Shown piece after piece: positions 1 through 6,207 of a stretch of DNA of 7,383 nt. This DNA is from Gammaproteobacteria bacterium UBA6173. GTDB lineage: Bacteria; Pseudomonadota; Gammaproteobacteria; Pseudomonadales; Pseudohongiellaceae. A program made the translations under genes and the position numbers. Each line of letters opens with the position of its first letter. Positions within the stretch are counted from its first letter, which is position 1. The DNA lies in assembly GCA_002422225.1 (NCBI GenBank), contig DITX01000048.1:3686-11068 (forward strand). The letters run 5' to 3'. The notes under the pieces were generated by a model that saw nothing but the letters and a program-made list of their open reading frames with translations, did not search any database and had not been told where the DNA came from.

Positions 1-27
1 TTTACAAGTTCTTAATGCGAGATTAAC

Positions 28-76
28 CAGGTAGGGGACGGAGGGATCAAATTTTGATCCCTCCGTCCCCTACCTG
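28..76. repeat. Long perfect inverted repeat, copy 1 (REP/BIME-like)
   Basis: Two 24-base arms (28-51 and 53-76) are exactly complementary around a single unpaired T at 52. The core of the left arm is GGGGACGGAGGGATCAAA. Positions 24-74 match 631-681 at 50 of 51 bases, the one difference being G31 against C638, so this is one copy of a dispersed element. No coding frame uses it. It resembles repetitive extragenic palindromes, which are known to be moved by RAYT (TnpA_REP) transposases, but no transposase gene lies in the window. A run of T does not follow it on the + strand, so it is not a typical intrinsic terminator. The half unit found at 608-631 is not present in front of this copy. Confidence 0.9.
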
Positions 77-93
77 CGCCTAGCTGCGGATGA

Positions 94-122
94 TAGACAA
101 TATATATACTTATATGCATACT
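94..122 (+). promoter_or_regulatory. Possible sigma-70 promoter in AT-rich leader
   Basis: The stretch 94-122 is markedly AT-rich compared with its surroundings. TAGACA (94-99) resembles a -35 box and CATACT (117-122) a -10 box at 17-base spacing. TATACT at 105-110 is a better -10 match but has no -35 at the right distance. It lies just upstream of the toxin remnant and would transcribe the toxin-antitoxin module, possibly reading on into the jet genes. The match is weak and AT-rich DNA gives such matches by chance. Confidence 0.25.
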
Positions 123-147
123 CGGTCGATTCAGTTCATTTGGGCCC

Positions 148-330
148 ATGGTGGTATACGAGGATATCAGTCAGGACTATGGCGAACCTCGAACGATTGG
201 TGTTGGGTTCCTGGATTCCATTGTGGTACTGGTTGGTCACGTTGAATCAGACGAGATAATCCGCATCATTTCGATGCGAAGGGCAGATAATAATGAAGCA
301 GACCTCTTCTTTGAAGAATGTGGCCTTTGA
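148..330 (+). pseudogene. brnT: BrnT-family toxin, N-terminally truncated remnant
   Basis: The 60-residue frame matches the C-terminal two thirds of BrnT-type ribonuclease toxins. It shows the family pattern ED-x3-DYGEPR, then a hydrophobic strand (DSIVVLVGH) and the hallmark IRIISMRRA. BrnT proteins are usually about 90-100 residues, starting with an F-D-x-x-K segment and an H-G-x-x-F segment; both are missing here. The match seems to begin before the only ATG, because codons 139-147 read F-G-P, as family members often do at this point. The same frame is closed upstream by TAG at 94-96 and has no BrnT-like start. No purine-rich ribosome site precedes ATG 148. The 3' end overlaps brnA by 38 bases, as in an operonic toxin-antitoxin pair. 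I infer loss of the 5' end and an inactive toxin; a short functional variant is less likely. Confidence 0.7.
278..283 (+). promoter_or_regulatory. Shine-Dalgarno site for brnA, inside brnT
   Basis: GAAGGG lies 9 bases before the ATG at 293 and is the best ribosome site in the toxin-antitoxin region. It supports independent translation of the antitoxin from within the end of the toxin frame and fixes the brnA start. Confidence 0.6.
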
Positions 331-610
331 CGAGGCACCTAAGCTGCGCAGGGAGGATCTGGCGCGCGCTACGTTGAAACTGGGTGGAGAAGTTGTCAGC
401 CGTGGCGAGTTCACGGCTGCAAGCAAGGACACGTTGGGAAAGCAGCGGGTATCAATCATGCTTGATGCCGCGGTACTTGCGTACTTCAAAAACAAGGCCG
501 GAGATCGTGGTTACCAGACCTTGATCAATGAAGCCTTGCGCCAATCCATGCGCAGCGAAGAAATGGAGGCCACTTTGCGCCGAGTTATACGCGAAGAGCT
601 TGGTGGCTAG
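293..610 (+). CDS. brnA: BrnA-family ribbon-helix-helix antitoxin
   Basis: This 105-residue protein carries a C-terminal ribbon-helix-helix DNA-binding domain. The strand KQRVSIMLDAAVLAYFK (about residues 50-66) is followed by the BrnA hallmark GYQTLINEALRQSM (about residues 73-86). In this family the antitoxin dimer binds and blocks BrnT and represses the shared promoter. The N-terminal half is longer than in many BrnA proteins and includes a charged stretch of no clear function. The start at ATG 293 is supported by the GAAGGG site and by the overlap with the toxin frame. The stop codon TAG (608-610) is the first three bases of a repeat half unit, so the C-terminal end (REELGG) may have been set by arrival of that element. 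Its toxin partner is truncated, so this is probably an orphan antitoxin or regulator. A generic CopG-like regulator is the alternative reading. Confidence 0.8.
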   Translation: MKQTSSLKNVAFDEAPKLRREDLARATLKLGGEVVSRGEFTAASKDTLGKQRVSIMLDAAVLAYFKNKAGDRGYQTLINEALRQSMRSEEMEATLRRVIREELGG

Positions 611-631
611 GGGACGGAGGGATCAAAAAAT
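608..631 (+). repeat. Repeat half unit, copy A, overlapping the brnA stop
   Basis: It starts TAGGGGACGGAGGGATCAAA and ends in AAAT. Bases 609-631 are identical to 7361-7383 at the right edge of the window. Bases 609-627 recur in direct orientation at 640-658, giving a 31-base period, and in inverted orientation at 660-678. The first three bases are the brnA stop codon. Confidence 0.9.
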
Positions 632-681
632 AACCAGCTAGGGGACGGAGGGATCAAATTTTGATCCCTCCGTCCCCTACC
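632..681. repeat. Long inverted repeat, copy 2, in the brnA-jetA gap
   Basis: A linker AACCAGC (632-638) precedes an inverted repeat with exact 20-base arms at 639-658 and 660-679 around an unpaired T at 659. The match stops at C638/C680, while the same position in copy 1 pairs as G/C. It ends 17 bases before the jetA ATG. In RNA it would form a very stable hairpin between brnA and jetA. A run of seven A, not T, follows on the + strand, so it is not an ordinary terminator for brnA. Possible effects are transcript pausing, an RNase III or exonuclease barrier, or none. Confidence 0.9.
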
Positions 682-698
682 AAAAAAAGTGAGTAGTT

Positions 699-2162
699 AT
701 GAAGGCTGCACAACAGGTGATCACCAACCAGCGATTGCGCGCTCAGTCGGCGTGGACGCTGCTGATGCTGGACAATGCGCCGGTAGCGTTGGGGTTGCTG
801 CAGGTGCATCTGCTGGACAAGGAGAAACGGCTTCCTCATTCCATTTTGCTGGAACGGCTGCGACAGGACCTGGAGCAGTTGCGGCGCCATGGAGTTGATT
901 TGCCGCAGACGCCGGAGGCCTATCTGTCCAGCTGGCTACGTGCTGGCTACCTGGTGCGCTCGTTTCATGCCGGTGCCAGTGAAGAGGAATACAGTCTAAG
1001 TGTGCAGGCGGTGCGCGCGGTACAGTTTATCCATAGTCTTGAGAGCAAGCGGGTGGTAGCTACGGAGAGCCGTCTGTCGTTGGTCATCAGCCAGCTACAT
1101 GAGTTGGCCAGACAGACTGAGCCGGATCCTGAAGTACGCATTGAGGCGCTGTTGAAGGAGCGAGCGCGCATTGACGCTGAGATTGATGCAGCGCGTAGCG
1201 GCGAGGCTTTTGTGTTGCCTGAGGAGCGTGCGCTGGAGCGAGTACGCGAGGTTATTGCGCTGGCGCAAGAGCTGACGACGGATTTTCGCAGCGTGCAGGA
1301 GGAGTTCCAAGGCTTGAACCGTAGCCTGCGAGAGCAGATTGTAGAGAATGAGGGTAGCCGAGGTGACGTGTTGGAGAAGGTGTTTGCCGGGGTGGATGTA
1401 ATTGCTGATAGCGATGCGGGCAAAACTTTCCGCGCCTTCTGGCGGCTGTTGACCGACCCGGAGCAGGCGCTGGCGTTCGACACCGCATTGGAGCGGGTTT
1501 TGTCGCGCGATTTCGCCGGTAAGCTGGATCGCCATGAGCGCCGTTTTTTGATGCACCTGACCCGTTTGTTGCTTGAAAATGGAGGTGAAGTGCATGAGGT
1601 GTTTCAGCATTTTGCTCGTGGACTCAAGCAGTTTGTGCAAACCCGGGCCTACCAGGAGCAGCGTCATCTTAATCTTTTGTTGACACGGGCCCAGCGCGAT
1701 GCGATGACTATCAAGGAGGCGGTCAAACCGCAAAGTGATCTGCGTTATCCTCTGGAATTGACCAGCGCCCACATCCGTTCGCTGGCGCAGTGGCAGCTGT
1801 ATGACCCGTCAAAAGATCAGCTTGAAGGTGGCATTGCGCGCGCGCAGGCGGTGGATATCTCCCTGGAGAGCGTGGGAGAATTGCTAGCCAATTCTGAAAT
1901 CGATTTCCGTCGTTTGCGCGAACAGCTCGATAGTTTGTTGGCTCAACATGCACATGTCTCCATAGCGCAGGTGTTGCAGGCTTTTCCGGCTGAGCAGGGA
2001 CTGGGTTCAGTCATCGGCCTGCTGGCCATGGGCGCTAAAGACGGCATTGTGACTAAACAATTTGACGAGGTGAGTTGGCAAGGTCACGACAAGGTGACAC
2101 GTCGCGCACGTATTCCAAGAATCTATTTTTATCATGAGAAAGTCCATGCACAAGCAGGATGA
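699..2162 (+). CDS. jetA: Wadjet JetA, kleisin-like condensin subunit (DUF3375)
   Basis: This 487-residue protein has the usual length and layout of DUF3375. The N-terminal part (about 1-110) contains predicted helices of the winged-helix type, followed by a long charged helical region (about 115-215). The family's signature block (219-256) follows, including GSRGDVLEKVFAGVD, DSDAGKTFRAFW and LLTDPEQ. The C-terminal part ends in a basic, strand-like tail (RRARIPRIYF). In Wadjet, JetA acts like the MukF kleisin: it bridges the JetC ATPase heads and holds JetB. The ATG at 699 is preceded by AAAAAAAGTGAG, only a weak ribosome site, and a GTG-started frame at 689 is out of phase and unlike any family. 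It is the first gene of the operon, 88 bases after brnA, and its 3' end overlaps jetB. No frameshift or gap is seen. Confidence 0.93.
   Translation: MKAAQQVITNQRLRAQSAWTLLMLDNAPVALGLLQVHLLDKEKRLPHSILLERLRQDLEQLRRHGVDLPQTPEAYLSSWLRAGYLVRSFHAGASEEEYSLSVQAVRAVQFIHSLESKRVVATESRLSLVISQLHELARQTEPDPEVRIEALLKERARIDAEIDAARSGEAFVLPEERALERVREVIALAQELTTDFRSVQEEFQGLNRSLREQIVENEGSRGDVLEKVFAGVDVIADSDAGKTFRAFWRLLTDPEQALAFDTALERVLSRDFAGKLDRHERRFLMHLTRLLLENGGEVHEVFQHFARGLKQFVQTRAYQEQRHLNLLLTRAQRDAMTIKEAVKPQSDLRYPLELTSAHIRSLAQWQLYDPSKDQLEGGIARAQAVDISLESVGELLANSEIDFRRLREQLDSLLAQHAHVSIAQVLQAFPAEQGLGSVIGLLAMGAKDGIVTKQFDEVSWQGHDKVTRRARIPRIYFYHEKVHAQAG
2136..2142 (+). promoter_or_regulatory. Shine-Dalgarno-like site deciding the jetB start
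   Basis: GAGAAAG lies 3 bases before ATG 2146, with its GAG core 7 bases away. ATG 2134, four codons earlier in the same frame, has only a pyrimidine-rich stretch (CTATTTTTATC) before it. This favours ATG 2146 as the jetB start. Confidence 0.45.
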
Positions 2163-2829
2163 ATACATTGCTGATGCGCCCGTTGATGAGGACAACGCTG
2201 ACGACAGCCGTCGCGCGTTGTACCAAGGTGACCGTGGCGAATTACCGCTCGAAGCGCGGAGACTGCTGACACACCTGCTTAGTGGCCCGTCGTTGGATGC
2301 ACAGCGTCACAGTAAGTTGTGGCCAGTGCTGCTCCGCTATCGTGAACTGGTTCAATCACGTTTGGCGGATCTGTTTCTGGAGTTAGTGCTGGACGCGGAG
2401 GCAGGAGTGGCTTTTGTGCGTCAGGCTGATACAGGCGAACTGGATACACCTGTCCTGCTACGTCGTTCACCTCTGACTTTTTTAGACTCGGTGTTGCTAC
2501 TGTATTTGCGTCAGGCGCTGGCAGCTGCGGAACTGCGTGGTGAGCGCGCGGTGGTGTCGGTAGCAGAGCTGTTGGACCACCTCCAATTGTATGAGCAGAG
2601 CCTGAATACCGACCACGCGGGCTTTGCCAGGCGCTGTCAGGCGGCGATAGAGAAAGCCAAGAAAAACAGTTTGCTGACGGCAATAAAACATAACGAAGGG
2701 CGCTTTGAAATTTCCCCGACTCTGAAGTTACTGTTCGGCGCGGAGCAGGTGGCTGCGTTGATTCGCATCTATCAGCAAACCCGAGAGGGTGGTGTACTCG
2801 ATCTACCGGATGATGAGGCTGAGTCATGA
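2146..2829 (+). CDS. jetB: Wadjet JetB, KITE/MukE-like subunit (DUF4194)
   Basis: From ATG 2146 the protein has 227 residues; ATG 2134 would add four. After an acidic leader, the DUF4194 pattern is clear: RGELPLEARRLLTHLLSGP, then HSKLWPVLLRY, then SRLADLFLELVLD, VAFVRQADTGE and PVLLRRSPLTFLDSVLLLYL. The C-terminal part looks like a second winged-helix unit (KKNSLLTAIK, GRFEISPTLKLLFG). In the Wadjet complex, JetB dimers bind the JetA kleisin and touch DNA, as MukE does in MukBEF. The frame overlaps the end of jetA by 17 bases and the start of jetC by four (ATGA at 2826-2829), so all three are probably translated in a coupled way at matched levels. Length and motifs are normal, and nothing suggests decay. 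Confidence 0.92.
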   Translation: MHKQDEYIADAPVDEDNADDSRRALYQGDRGELPLEARRLLTHLLSGPSLDAQRHSKLWPVLLRYRELVQSRLADLFLELVLDAEAGVAFVRQADTGELDTPVLLRRSPLTFLDSVLLLYLRQALAAAELRGERAVVSVAELLDHLQLYEQSLNTDHAGFARRCQAAIEKAKKNSLLTAIKHNEGRFEISPTLKLLFGAEQVAALIRIYQQTREGGVLDLPDDEAES

Positions 2830-5800
2830 GGGGGCAGCAGGAATTCTTTGCCGATATTCAGGATCTGCAAAAACAGCAGCAGTTCCGCATGCGCCGTCTG
2901 CAGGTTTTCAACTGGGGTACTTTCTCCGACTTGCATGATATTGATATTGCCGAGCAAGGGTTTTTATTGGTTGGACGGTCCGGCTCAGGTAAGTCGACCT
3001 TGCTGGACGCGCTCAGTGCGCTGCTGATTCCGCCACAGTGGCAGGTGTTCAACGCGGCTGCCCGGGAGGGCGAACGTAATCGTCGAGATCGCAACATGGT
3101 GACCTATGTTCGCGGTGCCTGGGGTGAGCAGAAGGATGTCGAATCGGGGGAAATTGCCTCGCAATTTTTGCGCCGAAGTACGACCTGGTCGGCACTGGCG
3201 CTTAGCTTTGCCAATCAGCAAGGGCGCGTGATCACACTGATTCATTTGTATTGGTTGAAGGGCAGTTCTACCGCGTCTACTGACGTCAAGCGTCATTTCA
3301 TGATTGCTGAACGTACGTTTGATATTGCCACCGAACTCGGCCAGTTTGATCTGGATGTGCGTGCGCTAAAAAATCACTTGCATGATGTTGAACACTTTGG
3401 TGATACCTTCCGCCCATATGCCGAACGTTTCCGGCGGCTGATGAGTATTGAGTCCGAGATGGCGCTTAAGCTGTTGCACAAGACTCAGTCTGCCAAGAAT
3501 CTGGGCGATTTGAATGATTTTCTGCGCGAGTTTATGCTGGATGAACCAGAGACTTTTAAGGCGGCTGACCGTTTGATTGCGGAATTTGTAGAGCTGGACG
3601 CCGCACATCAAGAGGTAGTGACGGCTCGCCAACAGGTGGAAACGCTCACCCCGGCGCGCGTCGACTATGAGGCGCTGGCAGCACTCAATCAGTCGATTCA
3701 TGATAATGAGCTGTTGCTGGCGAGTATGGAAGACTACTGCGAGCATACTCGTCATCGTTTGTTGACTGAAGAGATTGACCGGCTTAACACGCAGCACGAG
3801 GGGTTGTCGGCTCAGCAAGTGGTGCAGCAGGAGCAGGTAGACAGACTGAAGCAGACGCTGGAAGTCCTTATGATGCAGCATCGTGAGCAGGGCGGCGCTG
3901 AGATTGATAATCTGCAGCAGCGCCTTCGTGATGCCGAGCGTCAACGTGATGAACGCATGGTCGCGCGAAGCAGAGCAGAGCAAGCATGTCGGGTGCTGGG
4001 CGGCACCCTGCCTGCTGATGCCAGGCAATTCAGCGAACGGGTCGCTGAGGCGCGCGATACCGTGGAGGCGTGGCGTGATGGCCAGGATATGTTTGACAGC
4101 CGGCGCGATGCATTGCGTGACCGGGACACGGCGGCCAGCAATGAGTTTGCTGAGGTGCGTCAGGAGATCGACGCGCTGGAACGCCAGCCGTCCAATATTC
4201 CTGCGCACATGCTAGAGCTGCGCAGCAGGATGGCTGAAGCGCTGGGGTTTGGCGAATCGGAGTTGCCGTTTGTTGGCGAGCTGATTCAGGTACGCAGCGA
4301 GGAAGCATCTTGGCAGGGCGCGATTGAACGTGTGCTGCATGGTTTTGCGATGTCATTGCTGGTGGATGAAAATCGCTATGCAGCCGTGGCGCGTTATGTA
4401 GATGAGACGCATCTGAGTGGCAAGCTGGTCTACTATCGTTTTGGAAAAAAAGCGGCAGGTGTCGCACTTGAGCCAGGCCTGCAGTCTCTGTGCCGTAAGG
4501 TGGAGTTAAAACAAACTGTACACCAGGATTGGTTGATCGCTGAATTGCAGCGTCGTTTTGACTATACCTGTGTCGACACGCTGCGAGATTTTCGCCAGCT
4601 CCCTCGGGCGTTGACCCAACAAGGTCAGATGCGTCACGGACCGGACCGTCATGAAAAGGATGATCGCTATCGTGTTGATGATCGCCGCCGTTGGGTGTTG
4701 GGTTTTGATAATCGGGAAAAGCTGTTGCTGTACCGCCAGCGCGCACAGGCATTGGCGCAAGTTATGAGTGAATTGCAAGGGGCGCTTGCGGCGCTGAAAC
4801 AGGAGAGATCAGATCAGCAGGAAAAAGTGCAAGCCAGTATGACGCTGAGCAACCTTGCGTGGCAGCAGATAGATGTCGGCAGTAGTCTGGATAACATCCA
4901 GGAAATTACGCAACTGTTACAACAGCTGAGCCGAGGCAATAGTGCCTTGCACGCACTCGATCAGCGCATTGGTCTGCAGCGTGCGAACGTCTCGCAAGCA
5001 GAACGCTCGCTGCAGCAGGTTTCTTTGGAACTGATGCAGGTTTCCAGTGAGCTGGACAAGTGCGTCCGACAACAACACATAGTGTCGCAGAAATTGCAGG
5101 ATTTGGTGTCGATGAGTGATGCCCAGCAACAGGCACTGGACGACTTGTTTCGCCGTCATGCGTCGATCACGCTGGATACGCTGGATGCCAGGCGCATCAA
5201 GGTTGAGCGGGCTATCAATGATGAGCTGAAGCGGCTGCGTGACGACAATAGTCAATGTACCCGCCGTATTGAGAAAGCGTTTGATACGTTCAAGCGTGAA
5301 TGGCCAGCGGCAACAGCTGACTTTGAGGCTACTCTGGTATCGGCCGCCGAATACATGGCGCTGTTGCAGCAGTTGGAGTGGGATGGTCTTCCTCAGCATG
5401 AGAAGCGTTTTTTCGATATGCTGCGTGAGCAGAGTTCAGAGAATCTGGCGGCGCTTAATACGCATTTGTCACAGGCTCGCAAAGATATTGCCTTGCGCAT
5501 GGAGCTGGTCAATGAGGGGCTTGCCGATGCGGAGTTCAATCCGGGAACGCATCTGCAGATTGAGGTCGGTGACCGGCATCTGCCTGAGATCAGGGATTTT
5601 AGGGAGCTGGTCGCGCGAGTGTTGAACAATGCCTGGCAGGCAGATTCTGATAGTGCCGAGCAGCGGTTTTTGACGCTGCGCAATCTGGTGCGAAGACTGG
5701 AAGGGCCGGAGCCGGAGCAACAACGCTGGCGAAATCTGGTGCTGGATGTGCGTTTGCACATGGAATTTATTGGCAAGGAACTGGACGCTGCCGGGAATGT

Positions 5801-6203
5801 GCTGGAAGTCTATCGCTCGGGTGCCGGAAAGTCTGGCGGTCAGCGCGAGAAATTGTCAACCACCTGTCTTGCAGCGGCGCTGCGTTACCAGCTGGGTGGC
5901 TCTGACGGTGGTCTGCCTGTTTATGCACCAGTGGTTTTGGATGAAGCCTTTGGTAAGGCCGACAATGAGTTTACGGAATTGGTGATGCGCATTTTTGAAA
6001 AGTTTGGTTTTCAAATGATCGTGGCAACACCGTTAAAGTCGGTGATGACACTGGAGCCGTTTATCGGTGGCGCCTGCTTTGTTGAAATTGCTGATCGCAA
6101 GCGTTCGGCGACGCTCGCTATAGAATATGACACGACGCAACAGCGCTTGAATTTTCCGACGGCGCAGGCCCAGACCCAGAGTGAGTTTCAGGCAGAGACA
6201 TAG
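2826..6203 (+). CDS. jetC: Wadjet JetC, SMC/MukB-like ATPase
   Basis: This 1125-residue protein has full SMC architecture. Walker A is GRSGSGKST at residues 50-58, in the N-terminal head. A first coiled coil runs from about residue 261 to 470, rich in Gln, Glu, Arg and Leu. A compact hinge-like region lies at about 478-640, beginning LPFVGELIQVR. A returning coiled coil runs from about 640 to 890. The C-terminal head carries the ABC signature SGGQREK (1003-1009) and Walker B PVVLDEAF (1035-1042), with Mg-binding Asp1039 and catalytic Glu1040. All ATPase residues are present. In Wadjet, JetC dimers extrude DNA loops using ATP and so test whether DNA is a small circle. ATG 2826 overlaps the jetB stop, and GAGG at 2815-2818 is a fitting ribosome site. 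Generic SbcC, Rad50 or MukB is excluded by the four-gene context. Confidence 0.94.
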   Translation: MRGQQEFFADIQDLQKQQQFRMRRLQVFNWGTFSDLHDIDIAEQGFLLVGRSGSGKSTLLDALSALLIPPQWQVFNAAAREGERNRRDRNMVTYVRGAWGEQKDVESGEIASQFLRRSTTWSALALSFANQQGRVITLIHLYWLKGSSTASTDVKRHFMIAERTFDIATELGQFDLDVRALKNHLHDVEHFGDTFRPYAERFRRLMSIESEMALKLLHKTQSAKNLGDLNDFLREFMLDEPETFKAADRLIAEFVELDAAHQEVVTARQQVETLTPARVDYEALAALNQSIHDNELLLASMEDYCEHTRHRLLTEEIDRLNTQHEGLSAQQVVQQEQVDRLKQTLEVLMMQHREQGGAEIDNLQQRLRDAERQRDERMVARSRAEQACRVLGGTLPADARQFSERVAEARDTVEAWRDGQDMFDSRRDALRDRDTAASNEFAEVRQEIDALERQPSNIPAHMLELRSRMAEALGFGESELPFVGELIQVRSEEASWQGAIERVLHGFAMSLLVDENRYAAVARYVDETHLSGKLVYYRFGKKAAGVALEPGLQSLCRKVELKQTVHQDWLIAELQRRFDYTCVDTLRDFRQLPRALTQQGQMRHGPDRHEKDDRYRVDDRRRWVLGFDNREKLLLYRQRAQALAQVMSELQGALAALKQERSDQQEKVQASMTLSNLAWQQIDVGSSLDNIQEITQLLQQLSRGNSALHALDQRIGLQRANVSQAERSLQQVSLELMQVSSELDKCVRQQHIVSQKLQDLVSMSDAQQQALDDLFRRHASITLDTLDARRIKVERAINDELKRLRDDNSQCTRRIEKAFDTFKREWPAATADFEATLVSAAEYMALLQQLEWDGLPQHEKRFFDMLREQSSENLAALNTHLSQARKDIALRMELVNEGLADAEFNPGTHLQIEVGDRHLPEIRDFRELVARVLNNAWQADSDSAEQRFLTLRNLVRRLEGPEPEQQRWRNLVLDVRLHMEFIGKELDAAGNVLEVYRSGAGKSGGQREKLSTTCLAAALRYQLGGSDGGLPVYAPVVLDEAFGKADNEFTELVMRIFEKFGFQMIVATPLKSVMTLEPFIGGACFVEIADRKRSATLAIEYDTTQQRLNFPTAQAQTQSEFQAET

Positions 6204-6207
6204 ATGT

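Noticed and set aside
28..76. Terminal inverted repeat of an insertion sequence
   Set aside because: No transposase frame is found between the copies, and each copy is itself a complete palindrome, unlike IS ends, which pair with each other across the element.
28..681. The two inverted repeats as intrinsic transcription terminators
   Set aside because: Neither is followed by a T run on the + strand; copy 2 is followed by a run of A. Their near identity at two sites fits a dispersed element better.
654..890. Minus-strand frame over the repeat and the jetA start
   Set aside because: It reads through the palindrome, has a Gln-rich and low-information translation, and shadows the well-supported jetA frame.
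689..898. GTG-started + frame just before jetA
   Set aside because: It lies in a different phase inside jetA and has a low-complexity Ala/Gly translation with no family similarity.
1095..1772. 225-codon minus-strand frame opposite jetA
   Set aside because: It is antisense to conserved DUF3375 sequence, and its translation shows no recognisable domain.
3366..4208. 280-codon minus-strand frame opposite jetC
   Set aside because: It is a long open frame caused by codon bias on the opposite strand; the + strand here encodes the head and coiled coil of JetC.
4030..4752. 240-codon minus-strand frame opposite the JetC hinge
   Set aside because: Its composition is Pro-, His- and Arg-rich, typical of an antisense shadow, and no family is recognised.
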